Origin: an uncultured Verrucomicrobiota bacterium
GTDB lineage: Bacteria > Verrucomicrobiota > Verrucomicrobiia > Limisphaerales > CAIQOK01
Assembly: GCA_903873415.1 (NCBI GenBank)
Contig: CAIQOK010000048.1
Coordinates: 1 to 42,103, forward strand
Length of the DNA: 42,103 nucleotides
Reading direction: 5' to 3'
Below the pieces are notes generated by a model. The model had not been told where the DNA came from. It worked only from the letters and a program-made list of their open reading frames with translations, and did no database searches. The position numbers were made by a program, and so were the translations under genes. Position 1 is the stretch's first letter; each line of letters starts with the position of its first letter. Below, in pieces: positions 17,075 through 24,861 of the stretch.

Positions 17075-18526
17075 ATGAATCCGCATCCCGAACTCAGGCA
17101 GTTTCTGGCCCAGCGCCAGACCCGGCGCACTTTTCTCGGCCGCACTTCTCAGGGGATCGGCGCTTTGGCGCTGGCCTCCCTGCTCAACCCGCGCCTCCTG
17201 GCCGCCTCCTCCGCGGCCCGCAAGGACAAGTGGACCGGCGCAGCCTATCCGCTCGATTATCCGCAGAAGGTCAAGCGTGTCATCTGGCTGAGCATGGCCG
17301 GAGGCCCCTCGCACTTGGAGACTTTTGATTACAAGCCCAAGCTCACTAAAATGCACGGGGAGGCCATGCCCGCTTCCTTCACCGAGGGCAAGCAAATCGC
17401 CCAGTTGCAGGGCCAGAAGCTGGTCTGTTTCGGCCAGCAGCATGGGTTCAAAAAATTCGGCCGTAATGGCACCGAGATATGCGAGCTGTTCCCCCACATC
17501 GGCTCGGTCTTGGACGATATCTGTCTGATCCGCTCGATGACCACCGAAGCGATCAATCACGATCCGGCCCATATGTTCATGAACACCGGTTCACAGATTG
17601 CCGGACGCCCCAGCATGGGGGCTTGGTCCACTTACGGCCTGGGCACCGTTTCGGAAAACTTGCCAGGCTTTGTGGTGCTGACTTCCCTTGGCCGCGGCGG
17701 ACAGAACCAGCCCATCGCCGCTCGCCAGTGGGCTGCCGGCTTGCTCCCCAGCCGGTTTCAGGGCGTTCACCTGCGCGGCAAGGGGGATCCCGTTCTTTAT
17801 CTCAGCACCCCCTCCGGCGTCACCCACACCCAGCAAAAGGATGTGGTCGACACCATCAATGCCATCAACGCCAAATACGACACGATCGTGGACGACCCGG
17901 AGATTGCGACGCGAATCGTGCAATACGAGATGGCTTTCAAGATGCAGACCAGCGTGCCGGAGTTGATGGATATCAAACCGGAGGGTGCCAAGACGCTGGA
18001 ACTCTATGGATGCAAGCCCGGTGACGGATCGTTTGCATCAAACTGCCTGCTGGCCCGCCGGCTTGCCGAACGGGGCGTCCGATTTATCCAGCTTTATCAC
18101 AAGGATTGGGACCATCATGGCGGGTTGAAGGACGGCATCAAGTTCAAGGCCGAGGAAATCGACCGTGCCTGCATGGCCCTGATTACCGATTTAAAGCAGC
18201 GGGGCATGTTTGAGGACACGCTGATTGTGTGGGCTGGTGAATTCGGGCGCACTCCGATGAGCCAGGGCGGTGACGGTCGGGACCATCATAACGCCGGGTT
18301 CAGCATTTGGCTGGCCGGCGGAGGCGTGAAGCCGGGCATGGTTTACGGCGCCACCGACGAGCTGGGCTATGCCGCCGTTGAAAACCCCATCGACGTCCAT
18401 GATCTGCACGCAACGATGCTCCGGCTGATGGGCGTTGAGCACAAGAAACTTTCGGTGAAGTTTCAGGGCTTGGACGTGCGGCTTACGGGAATCGCCGGCA
18501 AGACTATCGATGGCATCTTGACCTGA
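17075..18526 (+). CDS. DUF1501 protein with Tat signal, sulfatase-like fold
   Basis: A 483-residue protein with twin-arginine motif RRTFLGRTSQG (Arg17-Arg18) and hydrophobic stretch GALALASLL. Alkaline-phosphatase-superfamily-like pieces follow: VIWLSMAGGPSHLETFDYKPKL, DICLIRSMTTEAINHDPAHMFMNTG, FIQLYHKDWDHHGGLKDG, DTLIVWAGEFGRTPMSQGGDGRDHHN and IDVHDLHATMLRLMGVEHKKL. These correspond to the metal-binding Asp and His positions of sulfatase-type enzymes. It is the standard partner of the DUF1549/DUF1553 protein and starts six bases after it, so the two form an operon. Enzymatic activity has not been demonstrated for this family to my knowledge. Confidence 0.92.
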   Translation: MNPHPELRQFLAQRQTRRTFLGRTSQGIGALALASLLNPRLLAASSAARKDKWTGAAYPLDYPQKVKRVIWLSMAGGPSHLETFDYKPKLTKMHGEAMPASFTEGKQIAQLQGQKLVCFGQQHGFKKFGRNGTEICELFPHIGSVLDDICLIRSMTTEAINHDPAHMFMNTGSQIAGRPSMGAWSTYGLGTVSENLPGFVVLTSLGRGGQNQPIAARQWAAGLLPSRFQGVHLRGKGDPVLYLSTPSGVTHTQQKDVVDTINAINAKYDTIVDDPEIATRIVQYEMAFKMQTSVPELMDIKPEGAKTLELYGCKPGDGSFASNCLLARRLAERGVRFIQLYHKDWDHHGGLKDGIKFKAEEIDRACMALITDLKQRGMFEDTLIVWAGEFGRTPMSQGGDGRDHHNAGFSIWLAGGGVKPGMVYGATDELGYAAVENPIDVHDLHATMLRLMGVEHKKLSVKFQGLDVRLTGIAGKTIDGILT

Positions 18527-18578
18527 AGCGTTGCGGCTCATCTCAACTTTTGGTTGTCACAGCAGAGGTGCTAATCCA

Positions 18579-19274
18579 GTGAAATTCCTGACTTTGCTTG
18601 CCTGTTTTGCCGGGCTGTGCCGCGCGCTGGCGGCCCCGGAATTGTTATTGCCGGGCGACTCGATGTCGGCTTGGCGCGACTCCCGCGGGTGGATGACGGC
18701 CTGCCGGGTGGCGCTGGTCCAAACCGGCGGCCAACAATTCGTGATTGCCCCTGGGGCGGGAATCCTGGTCAACGGCGAGCAGGGACGGGCGGCAGATCTT
18801 GTCAGCCGTGAGGTGTTTGGAGACGCCCAGTTCCATGTGGAGTTTTGCATCCCGCGGCATTCGAACTCCGGCGTTTATCTCATGGGCCGCTACGAGGTCC
18901 AAATCTACGATAGTTTCGGCGTGGTGAAGGACAAGTATCCCGGCCTTGAGTGCGGCGGAATCTATCCCCGCTATGACAGCCAGCGGCATGAATACGAGGG
19001 GCATTCGCCAGCCGAGAATGTCAGCCGTCCCCCGGGCCTGTGGCAGTGTTTCGATATCACCTTTCAGGCCCCGCGTTTTGATGCCCACGGGCGCAAGACG
19101 GAGAATGCCCGGATCCTGAAGGTCATTCACAACGGCCGCTTGGTTCAGGAGAATGTCGAGTTGACCGGCCCCACGCATGGCGGTTACGAGGGCGAAAAAC
19201 CGGCGGGCCCGTTGCGACTGCAAGGGAACCACGGGCCCGTCGCCTATCGTAATCTGCGCATCACCCCCCTCTGA
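18579..19274 (+). CDS. DUF1080 (3-keto-disaccharide hydrolase-like) secreted protein, GTG start
   Basis: A 231-residue lectin-like beta-sandwich protein. I chose the GTG at 18579 over the ATG at 18531: it has a good ribosome-binding site (gaggtg eight bases upstream) and begins exactly at a signal peptide (KFLTLLACFAGLCRALAAPE). Family motifs are FHVEFCIPRHSNSGVYLMGRYEVQIYDSFG, CGGIYPRYD, and the C-terminal GPLRLQGNHGPVAYRNLRI. DUF1080 domains resemble concanavalin-like folds and some hydrolyse 3-keto-glycosides. That would fit the Tat-exported Gfo/Idh/MocA oxidoreductase nearby, since such oxidoreductases can generate 3-keto sugars. It follows the DUF1501 gene by 52 bases and probably belongs to the same transcript. 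Confidence 0.85.
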   Translation: MKFLTLLACFAGLCRALAAPELLLPGDSMSAWRDSRGWMTACRVALVQTGGQQFVIAPGAGILVNGEQGRAADLVSREVFGDAQFHVEFCIPRHSNSGVYLMGRYEVQIYDSFGVVKDKYPGLECGGIYPRYDSQRHEYEGHSPAENVSRPPGLWQCFDITFQAPRFDAHGRKTENARILKVIHNGRLVQENVELTGPTHGGYEGEKPAGPLRLQGNHGPVAYRNLRITPL

Positions 19275-19480
19275 CACACTGCGGTTAGGATATCGTTCGG
19301 TTTGCAGGGCGCATCTTCATGTGCGTTGGACTGGGGGCGGATCCTTGTTCTCCCACGGCGCTGCATGGAGATGCCCCCCATATTTTCGATGGCTATAGAT
19401 CCGAGCGTCTTCTGTGGAGGTTCGTGAGCGGGGTGGGGAAAAAACGCCCGTAAATTCCACTCGCGCTCTGGTCGGCCCCA

Positions 19481-19489
19481 TGCTAAAAT
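19481..19489 (+). promoter_or_regulatory. candidate extended -10 element upstream of plsY
   Basis: The sequence tgctaaaat carries an extended -10 (TG then TAAAAT) 37 bases before the GTG start of plsY. No matching -35 is visible at the right spacing. The gap 19275-19525 shows no gene. Confidence 0.35.
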
Positions 19490-19525
19490 CACATCACGGT
19501 AGAGGAGTTAGGATTTCCAGTAAGC

Positions 19526-20185
19526 GTGCAAACCAGTCTGTCATGGATTGAAGCGGCCCGTACCGTGAATTGGGGCGGGGTCTTTTTTATCTGCTTGAGC
19601 GCCTATGCTTTGGGCTGCTTAACGGCGGGTTATTATCTGGTGCGGATGCTCACTGGGGGGGACTTGCGGGAGCTGGGCAGTCGAAGTGTGGGCGCGCGCA
19701 ACGTCCACCGCGTGCTGGGTAAAACGGGTTTTTGTCTGACAGTTCTGCTTGATTTTGGGAAGGGTTCCCTCGCGGTTTGGGCTGCGAAGCGGTTGGGTTT
19801 CGGAGTGTTTTCTGTTGATGTGGCCATGCTGGCGGTTGTTGCCGGCCACATCTGGCCGGGGCAACTGCGGTTTCGCGGCGGTAAGGGCATGGCCACTGCC
19901 TTGGGCGGATTGCTTCTATGGGAGCCTCTGCTACCGATGGTCTTTGTTGTTTTGTTTCTCGTTTTTTGGGTGATACGCCGGCGGAGCGTTCCGGCCGGCC
20001 TGCTCGCGCTGGCCATACTCCCGCTGGCGGAGCCTTGGTTGAGGGCCGGTTTGCAACCGTTCATAACTGCCTGCCTTCTATCCACTCTGGTGCTCGCGGC
20101 CCACCGCAGAAATTTGGCCGAGGAGTTTTCCAGGTTGCTGGCCTCACATCAAAGCCATCTTCCACCGCACCAAAGACCCTCATGA
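19526..20185 (+). CDS. plsY: PlsY-type glycerol-3-phosphate acyltransferase, divergent, GTG start
   Basis: A 219-residue membrane protein of the PlsY family, which transfers an acyl group from acyl-phosphate to glycerol 3-phosphate. Several membrane helices are visible (FFICLSAYALGCLTAGYYLV, VDVAMLAVVAGHIWPG, PLLPMVFVVLFLVFWVI, FITACLLSTLVLAAH). Family motif 2/3 is well kept (GHIWPGQLRFRGGKGMATALGG). Motif 1, normally GSGN.GATN, here reads GSRSVGARNVHRVLG, so two highly conserved positions differ. The gene starts with GTG and its stop overlaps the next start as ATGA, so it is translationally coupled to the GNAT-aminotransferase fusion. It may be the housekeeping PlsY, but the altered motif and partner suggest a specialised acyltransferase. 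The substrate is unproven. Confidence 0.83.
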   Translation: MQTSLSWIEAARTVNWGGVFFICLSAYALGCLTAGYYLVRMLTGGDLRELGSRSVGARNVHRVLGKTGFCLTVLLDFGKGSLAVWAAKRLGFGVFSVDVAMLAVVAGHIWPGQLRFRGGKGMATALGGLLLWEPLLPMVFVVLFLVFWVIRRRSVPAGLLALAILPLAEPWLRAGLQPFITACLLSTLVLAAHRRNLAEEFSRLLASHQSHLPPHQRPS

Positions 20186-21825
20186 ACAGCCGAGCGCCGT
20201 TGATTTTCAAATTTGCCACCGAGGACTGGGAGGTTGAGCAGATTCACCGGCTCAACTATAAAACCTTCGTCGCGGAGATTCCGCAGCATGAGGCTCCGCC
20301 GACGCCGCGGCTTGTGGACCGGTTCCATGGCGAGAACACCTATCTGATCTGCCTGGACGGGGCCCGGCTGGCCGGGATGCTAGCGGTGCGGGGAGCGCGC
20401 CCCTTTTCACTGGATCAGAAGCTGGAGCGGCTGGATTCGCATCTGCCGTCTGGGCGGAGGCTTTGTGAGGTGCGGCTCTTGGCGGTGGAGAAAAGATTTC
20501 GTGGAGCGCAGGTGTTACAAGGTCTGCTGGCGCTGCTCTGGCAGCACAGTATGGAGAGAGATTACGATCTGGCGGTGATTTCCGGCACGACCCGGCAGCT
20601 CCGGTTGTATGAGCATCTGGGTTTCGTGCCGTTCGGACCCTTGCTGGGCAGCGGCGAGGCGAGGTTTCAACCGATGTACGTCACGCTGGAAAGTTTCGAG
20701 CAGGCCGCACGCGGGTTTATAGGGTCCGCTCCGGCCCGCTCCTTCCGCGCCGGGGCGGTGAACTTCCTGCCCGGCCCGGTCTCTCTGCGGCCGGGTGTTC
20801 GGCGGGCCTTTGAACAGGCGGCCGAGTCTCATCGCATGGAGAGTTTCCGGATTGGTTTTTCCGCGACCCGCAAGATGCTTTGCGAATTGACCCGCTCGCA
20901 GAACGTCCAGCTTTTTCTGGGCTCTGGCACGCTGGCCAACGAGGTGGTCGGGGCCAGGCTTTCGCTGGAGCCTGCCTGCGGTCTTGTGCTCAGCAACGGG
21001 GAGTTTGGCCAGAGGTTGATGGACCACGCGCGGCGGTGGCGTCTGAAGTTTGCCGCGTTGGAATTTCCCTGGGGACAAGCGCTGGATCTGCGCGAAGTGC
21101 GCCGCGCTTTGGAACACCCCTCTGCGCCCGAATGGTTGTGGTGCGTCCATTGCGAGACGTCCAGCGGCGTGCTCAATGATCTGGGTGCGCTCCGGGATTT
21201 GTGCGCGGAATTCCAGGTCAAGCTCTGCCTGGACTGCATGAGTTCGGTCGGCACGGTCGGGGTGGATCTTTCCGGGGTTTATCTGGCCTCCTGCACCAGC
21301 GGCAAGGGGCTGCGCTCCTATGCCGGCATTGCGATGGTGTTTCATCAAACCGGCGCGGCGGAGGGCTCGCAACAGCTGCCCCGTTACCTTGACCTCGCAT
21401 ATTATGACCAGCAGCAGGGGGTTCCGTTTACGTTTTCCTCCAACCTGCTGCACGCCCTGCACGCGGCCCTGCGGCATGTTGATTGGGAGCGGCGCTTTGC
21501 GGACACGCGCAAGCTCTCGGCCCAACTGCGCAGCGGCCTGGAGGAGTCGGGCTTCAGCCTGGTGGGCGTGGGGGCGGAAACATCCCCGGCCGTGACAACG
21601 CTGGATCTGCCGCCGGAACTCAACTCGGTCAGGCTGGGGCACGAGATTCAGGAGTGCGGCTACCTGGTCAGTTGCAACAGTGACTACCTGCGGCAGCGGA
21701 ACTGGATTCAAATCTGTCTGATGGGTGAATGCAGTCCGGGTAAAGTCGCCGGTTTGATTCAGGCGCTCAGAAAGGCCGTCCGGTCGCGGAATCCCAGCAG
21801 GCGTACGGCGGCAGTCGAATGTTGA
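20182..21825 (+). CDS. fusion protein: GNAT acyltransferase + class V PLP aminotransferase (2-aminoethylphosphonate transaminase-like)
   Basis: A 547-residue two-domain enzyme. Residues 1-175 resemble a GNAT/autoinducer-synthase-type acyltransferase (IHRLNYKTFVAEIPQ, RLVDRFHGENTYLICLDG, LCEVRLLAVEKRFRGAQVLQGLL, YEHLGFVPFG). Residues 190-530 form a class V aminotransferase: NFLPGPVSLRPGVRRAF, LFLGSGTLANE, LSNGEFGQRLM, VHCETSSGVLNDL, LDCMSSVGTVGVD (PLP Asp351) and SGKGLRSYAGIA (PLP Lys375). These motifs run parallel to PhnW-type 2-aminoethylphosphonate transaminases and alanine/serine-glyoxylate aminotransferases. The ATG at 20182 overlaps the plsY stop (ATGA). One protein could transaminate a keto compound and N-acylate the amine it makes; with PlsY beside it, an amino-lipid product is plausible but inferred. 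The longer frame upstream is plsY shadow. Confidence 0.87.
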   Translation: MNSRAPLIFKFATEDWEVEQIHRLNYKTFVAEIPQHEAPPTPRLVDRFHGENTYLICLDGARLAGMLAVRGARPFSLDQKLERLDSHLPSGRRLCEVRLLAVEKRFRGAQVLQGLLALLWQHSMERDYDLAVISGTTRQLRLYEHLGFVPFGPLLGSGEARFQPMYVTLESFEQAARGFIGSAPARSFRAGAVNFLPGPVSLRPGVRRAFEQAAESHRMESFRIGFSATRKMLCELTRSQNVQLFLGSGTLANEVVGARLSLEPACGLVLSNGEFGQRLMDHARRWRLKFAALEFPWGQALDLREVRRALEHPSAPEWLWCVHCETSSGVLNDLGALRDLCAEFQVKLCLDCMSSVGTVGVDLSGVYLASCTSGKGLRSYAGIAMVFHQTGAAEGSQQLPRYLDLAYYDQQQGVPFTFSSNLLHALHAALRHVDWERRFADTRKLSAQLRSGLEESGFSLVGVGAETSPAVTTLDLPPELNSVRLGHEIQECGYLVSCNSDYLRQRNWIQICLMGECSPGKVAGLIQALRKAVRSRNPSRRTAAVEC

Positions 21826-22107
21826 GGAAAGCGAGGTTGCTTTTATCCGCGAAACCCACCACCCGGCCCCCTCAGAGCGGCATCAAAGCCGTTGTGAAGC
21901 AACGGTCCGAACCGGATCCCAGGATTTTTGAGGCCGCCGGCAAGAAGGCTTGCACCACCCATTTCGGTGTTTTTTATCCGTTTTTTCTCTGTCGCGGCGG
22001 GTGCTCAGGGAGTTGGAGAATGAGTTTTTCGGGTTCCAATGCCGGACTTGCGGGCATCGCGAGTTCTTTGCCCGGGAGGAAGGTGGAGATCTGAGGCTGG
22101 ATTTTGT

Positions 22108-22482
22108 CTAGTCCCCGCTGCGCACCGCCCACCCGGCTTGGACTAGGGCCTTGTAGCCGCCGATGACGGAGGAGACCTTCCGGAAACCCATTTTCCCGGC
22201 GGCTTCGGCCGTCAGCGCGGAGCGGTAGCCGCCGCCGCAATACATGAGGATTTCCGTGTCGGGGTCGGGGAAGTGTTTTTCCAGATCGCGTTCCAAAATC
22301 CCTTTGCCAAGATGAATAGCCCGCTCCGCATGGCCAGCCGCCCATTCGTGGTCTTCACGCACATCCAGCAGCACGGCGGCGGGATTGGCGCTTAGCCGGG
22401 TAAGAGCCTGATCCGGGGATACTTCGACGACGTGTTGCCTGGCATCGTTGACCAGCTTTAAAAATCCAGGTGAATGATCCAT
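22108..22482 (-). CDS. rhodanese-like domain protein
   Basis: A 124-residue single rhodanese domain. Motifs seen are LLDVREDHEWAAGHAERAIHLGKG (CH2A-like opening) and the active-site loop YCGGGYRSAL with catalytic Cys82, followed by MGFRKVSSVIGGYKALVQAGW. Such stand-alone proteins carry a persulfide on the loop cysteine and move sulfur or act in redox signalling. A GG-rich, six-residue active loop starting with Cys fits a sulfurtransferase rather than a Cdc25-type phosphatase. It is divergent from the EamA permease gene (72 bases between starts). The stretch 21826-22107 downstream of the fusion gene shows no supportable gene. Confidence 0.87.
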   Translation of the reverse strand: MDHSPGFLKLVNDARQHVVEVSPDQALTRLSANPAAVLLDVREDHEWAAGHAERAIHLGKGILERDLEKHFPDPDTEILMYCGGGYRSALTAEAAGKMGFRKVSSVIGGYKALVQAGWAVRSGD

Positions 22483-22553
22483 ACGATCACCTTAGTTTTT
22501 CAGTTGTGCGGGTCAAACATATTTACTTTGGGATCTCTGCCGGATCGGGTTTA

Positions 22554-23486
22554 ATGCGGTGCGTGTTCTGGAAGAAAACCGACATTGTGCTCGCGTTGAG
22601 CCTGGTTTTTGCCGTGTTTTTATGGGGCGGCAACAATTGCGCCACAAAACTCATCATTACCACTTGGCCGCCGGCCTGGATCGGGTCGACCCGGTTTCTC
22701 GGGGCGGGCGCGATCCTGCTGGTGCTGCTGCGCTGGAGCGGGTGGTTTGGACCATACCGCCCTTTGCCGCCTGGTTTGGGCCGGGAACTGTGGTGGCGCG
22801 GGGGATTAAGTCTGGCGGCGTATCTGGTCGTTTTCAACTGGGCACTGCGCCTGACCGCGGTGTCACATGTCGCTCTTTATCTGGGAGCTTCGCCGGTCTG
22901 GGCGCTGGCCTGGGAGGGGCGGCCTGAGAATGGTTTTAGGGCGCTGCCGCGCTATGGCGCCGCATTGCTGGCGCTGGCCGGAGTGTTTGTGCTGTTCGTG
23001 CCGGCGCTCAATTCCGCCCGCGCCCACTGGGTGGGAGAGATTCTTGGATTGCTGGCAAGTTTGCTGTGGACACTTTACGGGCGTCAATGCCGCCATTTCA
23101 GGTCGCGCCTTTCCGGGGTGGAAATCTCGGCGCACACGATGGCCTATGCCGGCTTGACGCTGCTGCCCTTGGCCTGCCTGGAAATCCTCCGGTCCCGTCT
23201 GGTCTGGCGCACAGACGTGGTGTTGGTTCAGGTCTATTGCGTGCTGGCCGGAGGGGTGACGGCCTATTGCATCTGGAATCACGCGCTGAGCCGCTGGCCG
23301 GCCAGTCAGGTGCTCCTTTTCAACAATCTGATTCCACTGAGCACCATGACTTGGGCTTGGTTCTGGCTGCGCGAACCCGTCACGCCCACCTTTTGGCTCG
23401 CCATGGTTTTGATTGTGCTTGGAGTCCTTCTTGGCCAGGCAAAATGGCAGCGATGGATCGCACCAGTCAGTGTGCCCGCGGAGTGA
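22554..23486 (+). CDS. EamA/DMT-superfamily permease
   Basis: A 310-residue integral membrane protein with about ten hydrophobic segments in two repeats, e.g. IVLALSLVFAVFLWGGNN, STRFLGAGAILLVLLRW, GLSLAAYLVVFNWALRLTAV, HVALYLGASPVWALAW, YGAALLALAGVFVLFVPAL, ILGLLASLLWTLYG, LLFNNLIPLSTMTWAWFWL, and FWLAMVLIVLGVLLGQ. The early FLWGGNNCATK and the second-half LLFNNLIPLSTM...EP are typical of EamA exporters of metabolites or amino acids. I took the ATG at 22554 (RCVFWKKTD then first helix); the frame is open to 22470 but that overlaps the divergent rhodanese start. The substrate is unknown. Confidence 0.87.
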   Translation: MRCVFWKKTDIVLALSLVFAVFLWGGNNCATKLIITTWPPAWIGSTRFLGAGAILLVLLRWSGWFGPYRPLPPGLGRELWWRGGLSLAAYLVVFNWALRLTAVSHVALYLGASPVWALAWEGRPENGFRALPRYGAALLALAGVFVLFVPALNSARAHWVGEILGLLASLLWTLYGRQCRHFRSRLSGVEISAHTMAYAGLTLLPLACLEILRSRLVWRTDVVLVQVYCVLAGGVTAYCIWNHALSRWPASQVLLFNNLIPLSTMTWAWFWLREPVTPTFWLAMVLIVLGVLLGQAKWQRWIAPVSVPAE

Positions 23487-23626
23487 TCCGGGGCGGTCAT
23501 AAATCTCTTAACCATGAGTGATAAAGGCAGATTGGGCAGGCCTGACAGGCCGGCAGGCGCCGCGGTTCAGGCACAGTTTGTTCCGCGCGAACATTTGCCC
23601 CCTGCAGCCGTTTAGTATTGTTTGGC

Positions 23627-23992
23627 ATGGACCTGAAAAACCTGAATGAAGTGCCCGCCTTTATCACCAAGGACGGGTCGGAGATCCGGGAGCTTCTGGC
23701 TCATCGCAACTCCGCGATCCGCAACCAGAGCCTGGCCGAGGCGCGGCTGCCCGTTGGCGGCAGCACCCAGGAGCATTACCATCCCCGCGCCGAGGAGATT
23801 TATTTCATCACTCACGGCCAAGGCAGGATCCGGATTGGGGACGAGGTCCGTGAAGTGGGTGTTGGAGACGCGGTGGGGATAGCGCGGGGGCTGCGTCACA
23901 AGCTGTGGAATACCGGACCGGAACCGCTGCGGCTTCTATGCTGCTGCGTCCCGGGCTACGAGCATAATGACACTGTCCTGACTGAAATGTGA
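23627..23992 (+). CDS. small single-domain cupin protein
   Basis: A 121-residue cupin. Metal-binding motif 1 is seen as HYHPRAEEIYFITHGQGRI (His50, His52, Glu56 or Glu57), and motif 2 as GDAVGIARGLRHKLWNTG (last His about 94). A beta-rich core fills the rest, with a CCCVPGYEHNDT tail. Such proteins bind a divalent metal and may act as mannose-6-phosphate-isomerase-like, oxygenase-like or simple binding proteins; the reaction cannot be named. I used the ATG at 23627 rather than the TTG at 23618. It lies 140 bases after the permease gene on the same strand. Confidence 0.83.
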   Translation: MDLKNLNEVPAFITKDGSEIRELLAHRNSAIRNQSLAEARLPVGGSTQEHYHPRAEEIYFITHGQGRIRIGDEVREVGVGDAVGIARGLRHKLWNTGPEPLRLLCCCVPGYEHNDTVLTEM

Positions 23993-24044
23993 ACTGACCG
24001 AAATGTGAATTGACGCCGGGTGCCGGCCCGATTTTACTGCGTGG

Positions 24045-24410
24045 ATGCACAAAGTGTTCTTTCTGGCGTGGACGGCGGCGGTTTTTATGAGCGGATGCGC
24101 CAATCATGCGGCGGACAAGGGGGGCGGGGTCGCCAAACCGCACATGGGGGCTGATTCCATTAAGAAGGCCGTGGTCATGCCCGATACACAACTCAATGGG
24201 AAGGTGGTGTCCGCCAACCCCGGACTCCGTTTTGTGGTTTTGAATTTCCCTGTCGGTCAGATGCCCCCTTTGCAGCAAACCCTCTGGGTCTATAGAGGAG
24301 GTCTCAAAATGGGCGAAATTAAGATCACCGGCCCTCAGCGGGATGACAATGTCGTGGGGGACCTGGTTGCCGGGGAGGCGGTGATCGGCGATGAGGTCCG
24401 GGACCGTTAG
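24045..24410 (+). CDS. hypothetical small lipoprotein with FlgT-C-like beta domain
   Basis: A 121-residue exported protein. The N-terminus MHKVFFLAWTAAVFMSGCANH ends in a lipobox-like MSGC (Cys18). After a linker the C-terminal 75 residues read LNGKVVSANPGLRFVVLNF, QTLWVYRGGLKMGEIKITGPQ, VVGDLVAGEAVIGDEVRD. That order (strand, GLxxxVVLN, VYR, GxIKITxxxxxxxVxxLVxGEAxxGDxV) resembles the FlgT C-terminal or bacterial outer-membrane-stress type beta domains. Similar short proteins are common in Verrucomicrobiota, but I know of no assigned function. No flagellar genes are present here. Confidence 0.7.
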   Translation: MHKVFFLAWTAAVFMSGCANHAADKGGGVAKPHMGADSIKKAVVMPDTQLNGKVVSANPGLRFVVLNFPVGQMPPLQQTLWVYRGGLKMGEIKITGPQRDDNVVGDLVAGEAVIGDEVRDR

Positions 24411-24432
24411 TGAATACGGGGAGGGCTTGGGC

Positions 24433-24831
24433 TTAGCGCTTGGTGGAAGGAGTTTTATCGGGGGCAGGCTCGATCATAGCCTGCACCGTCTTGGGCAGTG
24501 CGTCCTTCTGATAAGGGGAATGCAGGTTGAAATAGATTCCGCACAGTGGTCTGGCCGTGTCGCTCTGGCTGAGTATCACCGTGAGGTGGGGATCGATGGC
24601 GATGCCGTGCCGGAAGCCGGGTCCGCGGTTCTGATAGGCGTGCATTGCCTTGAGCAGAAGGGACATCATTGAGGATTGAAACTCGTCCGGCGTCTTGTCA
24701 ATGCAGATGACGTATTTGTCATACGCTTTGAGCGCTTCGGAAGTTTCGGGTTGGAACATTTCAACGGTCACGCCCAGACAATAACCCACGGGTGCAAAAG
24801 GGGAAGCAAATACTTCCGGCTTGTGGACCAA
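24433..24831 (-). CDS. hypothetical protein, TTG start, directly downstream of yggS
   Basis: A 132-residue protein of unrecognised family. It contains LGVTVEMFQPETSEALKAYDKYVICIDKTP, SLLLKAMHAYQNRG and HLTVILSQSDTARPLCGIYFN, suggesting a small alpha/beta fold, then a charged C-terminus. No signal peptide is seen. The only start available is TTG at 24831; between it and the yggS stop (24862-24864) the frame has no ATG, GTG or further TTG, and that stop lies in the same frame. The gene is therefore either TTG-initiated and coupled to yggS or the remnant of a longer protein. Codon use looks like its neighbours. Confidence 0.55.
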   Translation of the reverse strand: MVHKPEVFASPFAPVGYCLGVTVEMFQPETSEALKAYDKYVICIDKTPDEFQSSMMSLLLKAMHAYQNRGPGFRHGIAIDPHLTVILSQSDTARPLCGIYFNLHSPYQKDALPKTVQAMIEPAPDKTPSTKR

Positions 24832-24861
24832 TTCACGGACTCGTATTGGTGCCTGCCCGAC

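Noticed and set aside
21819-22094. 91-codon plus-strand frame overlapping the end of the GNAT-aminotransferase gene
   Set aside because: No domain, ribosome-binding site or coherent composition; Arg/Ser/Pro-rich shadow of a GC-rich intergenic stretch.
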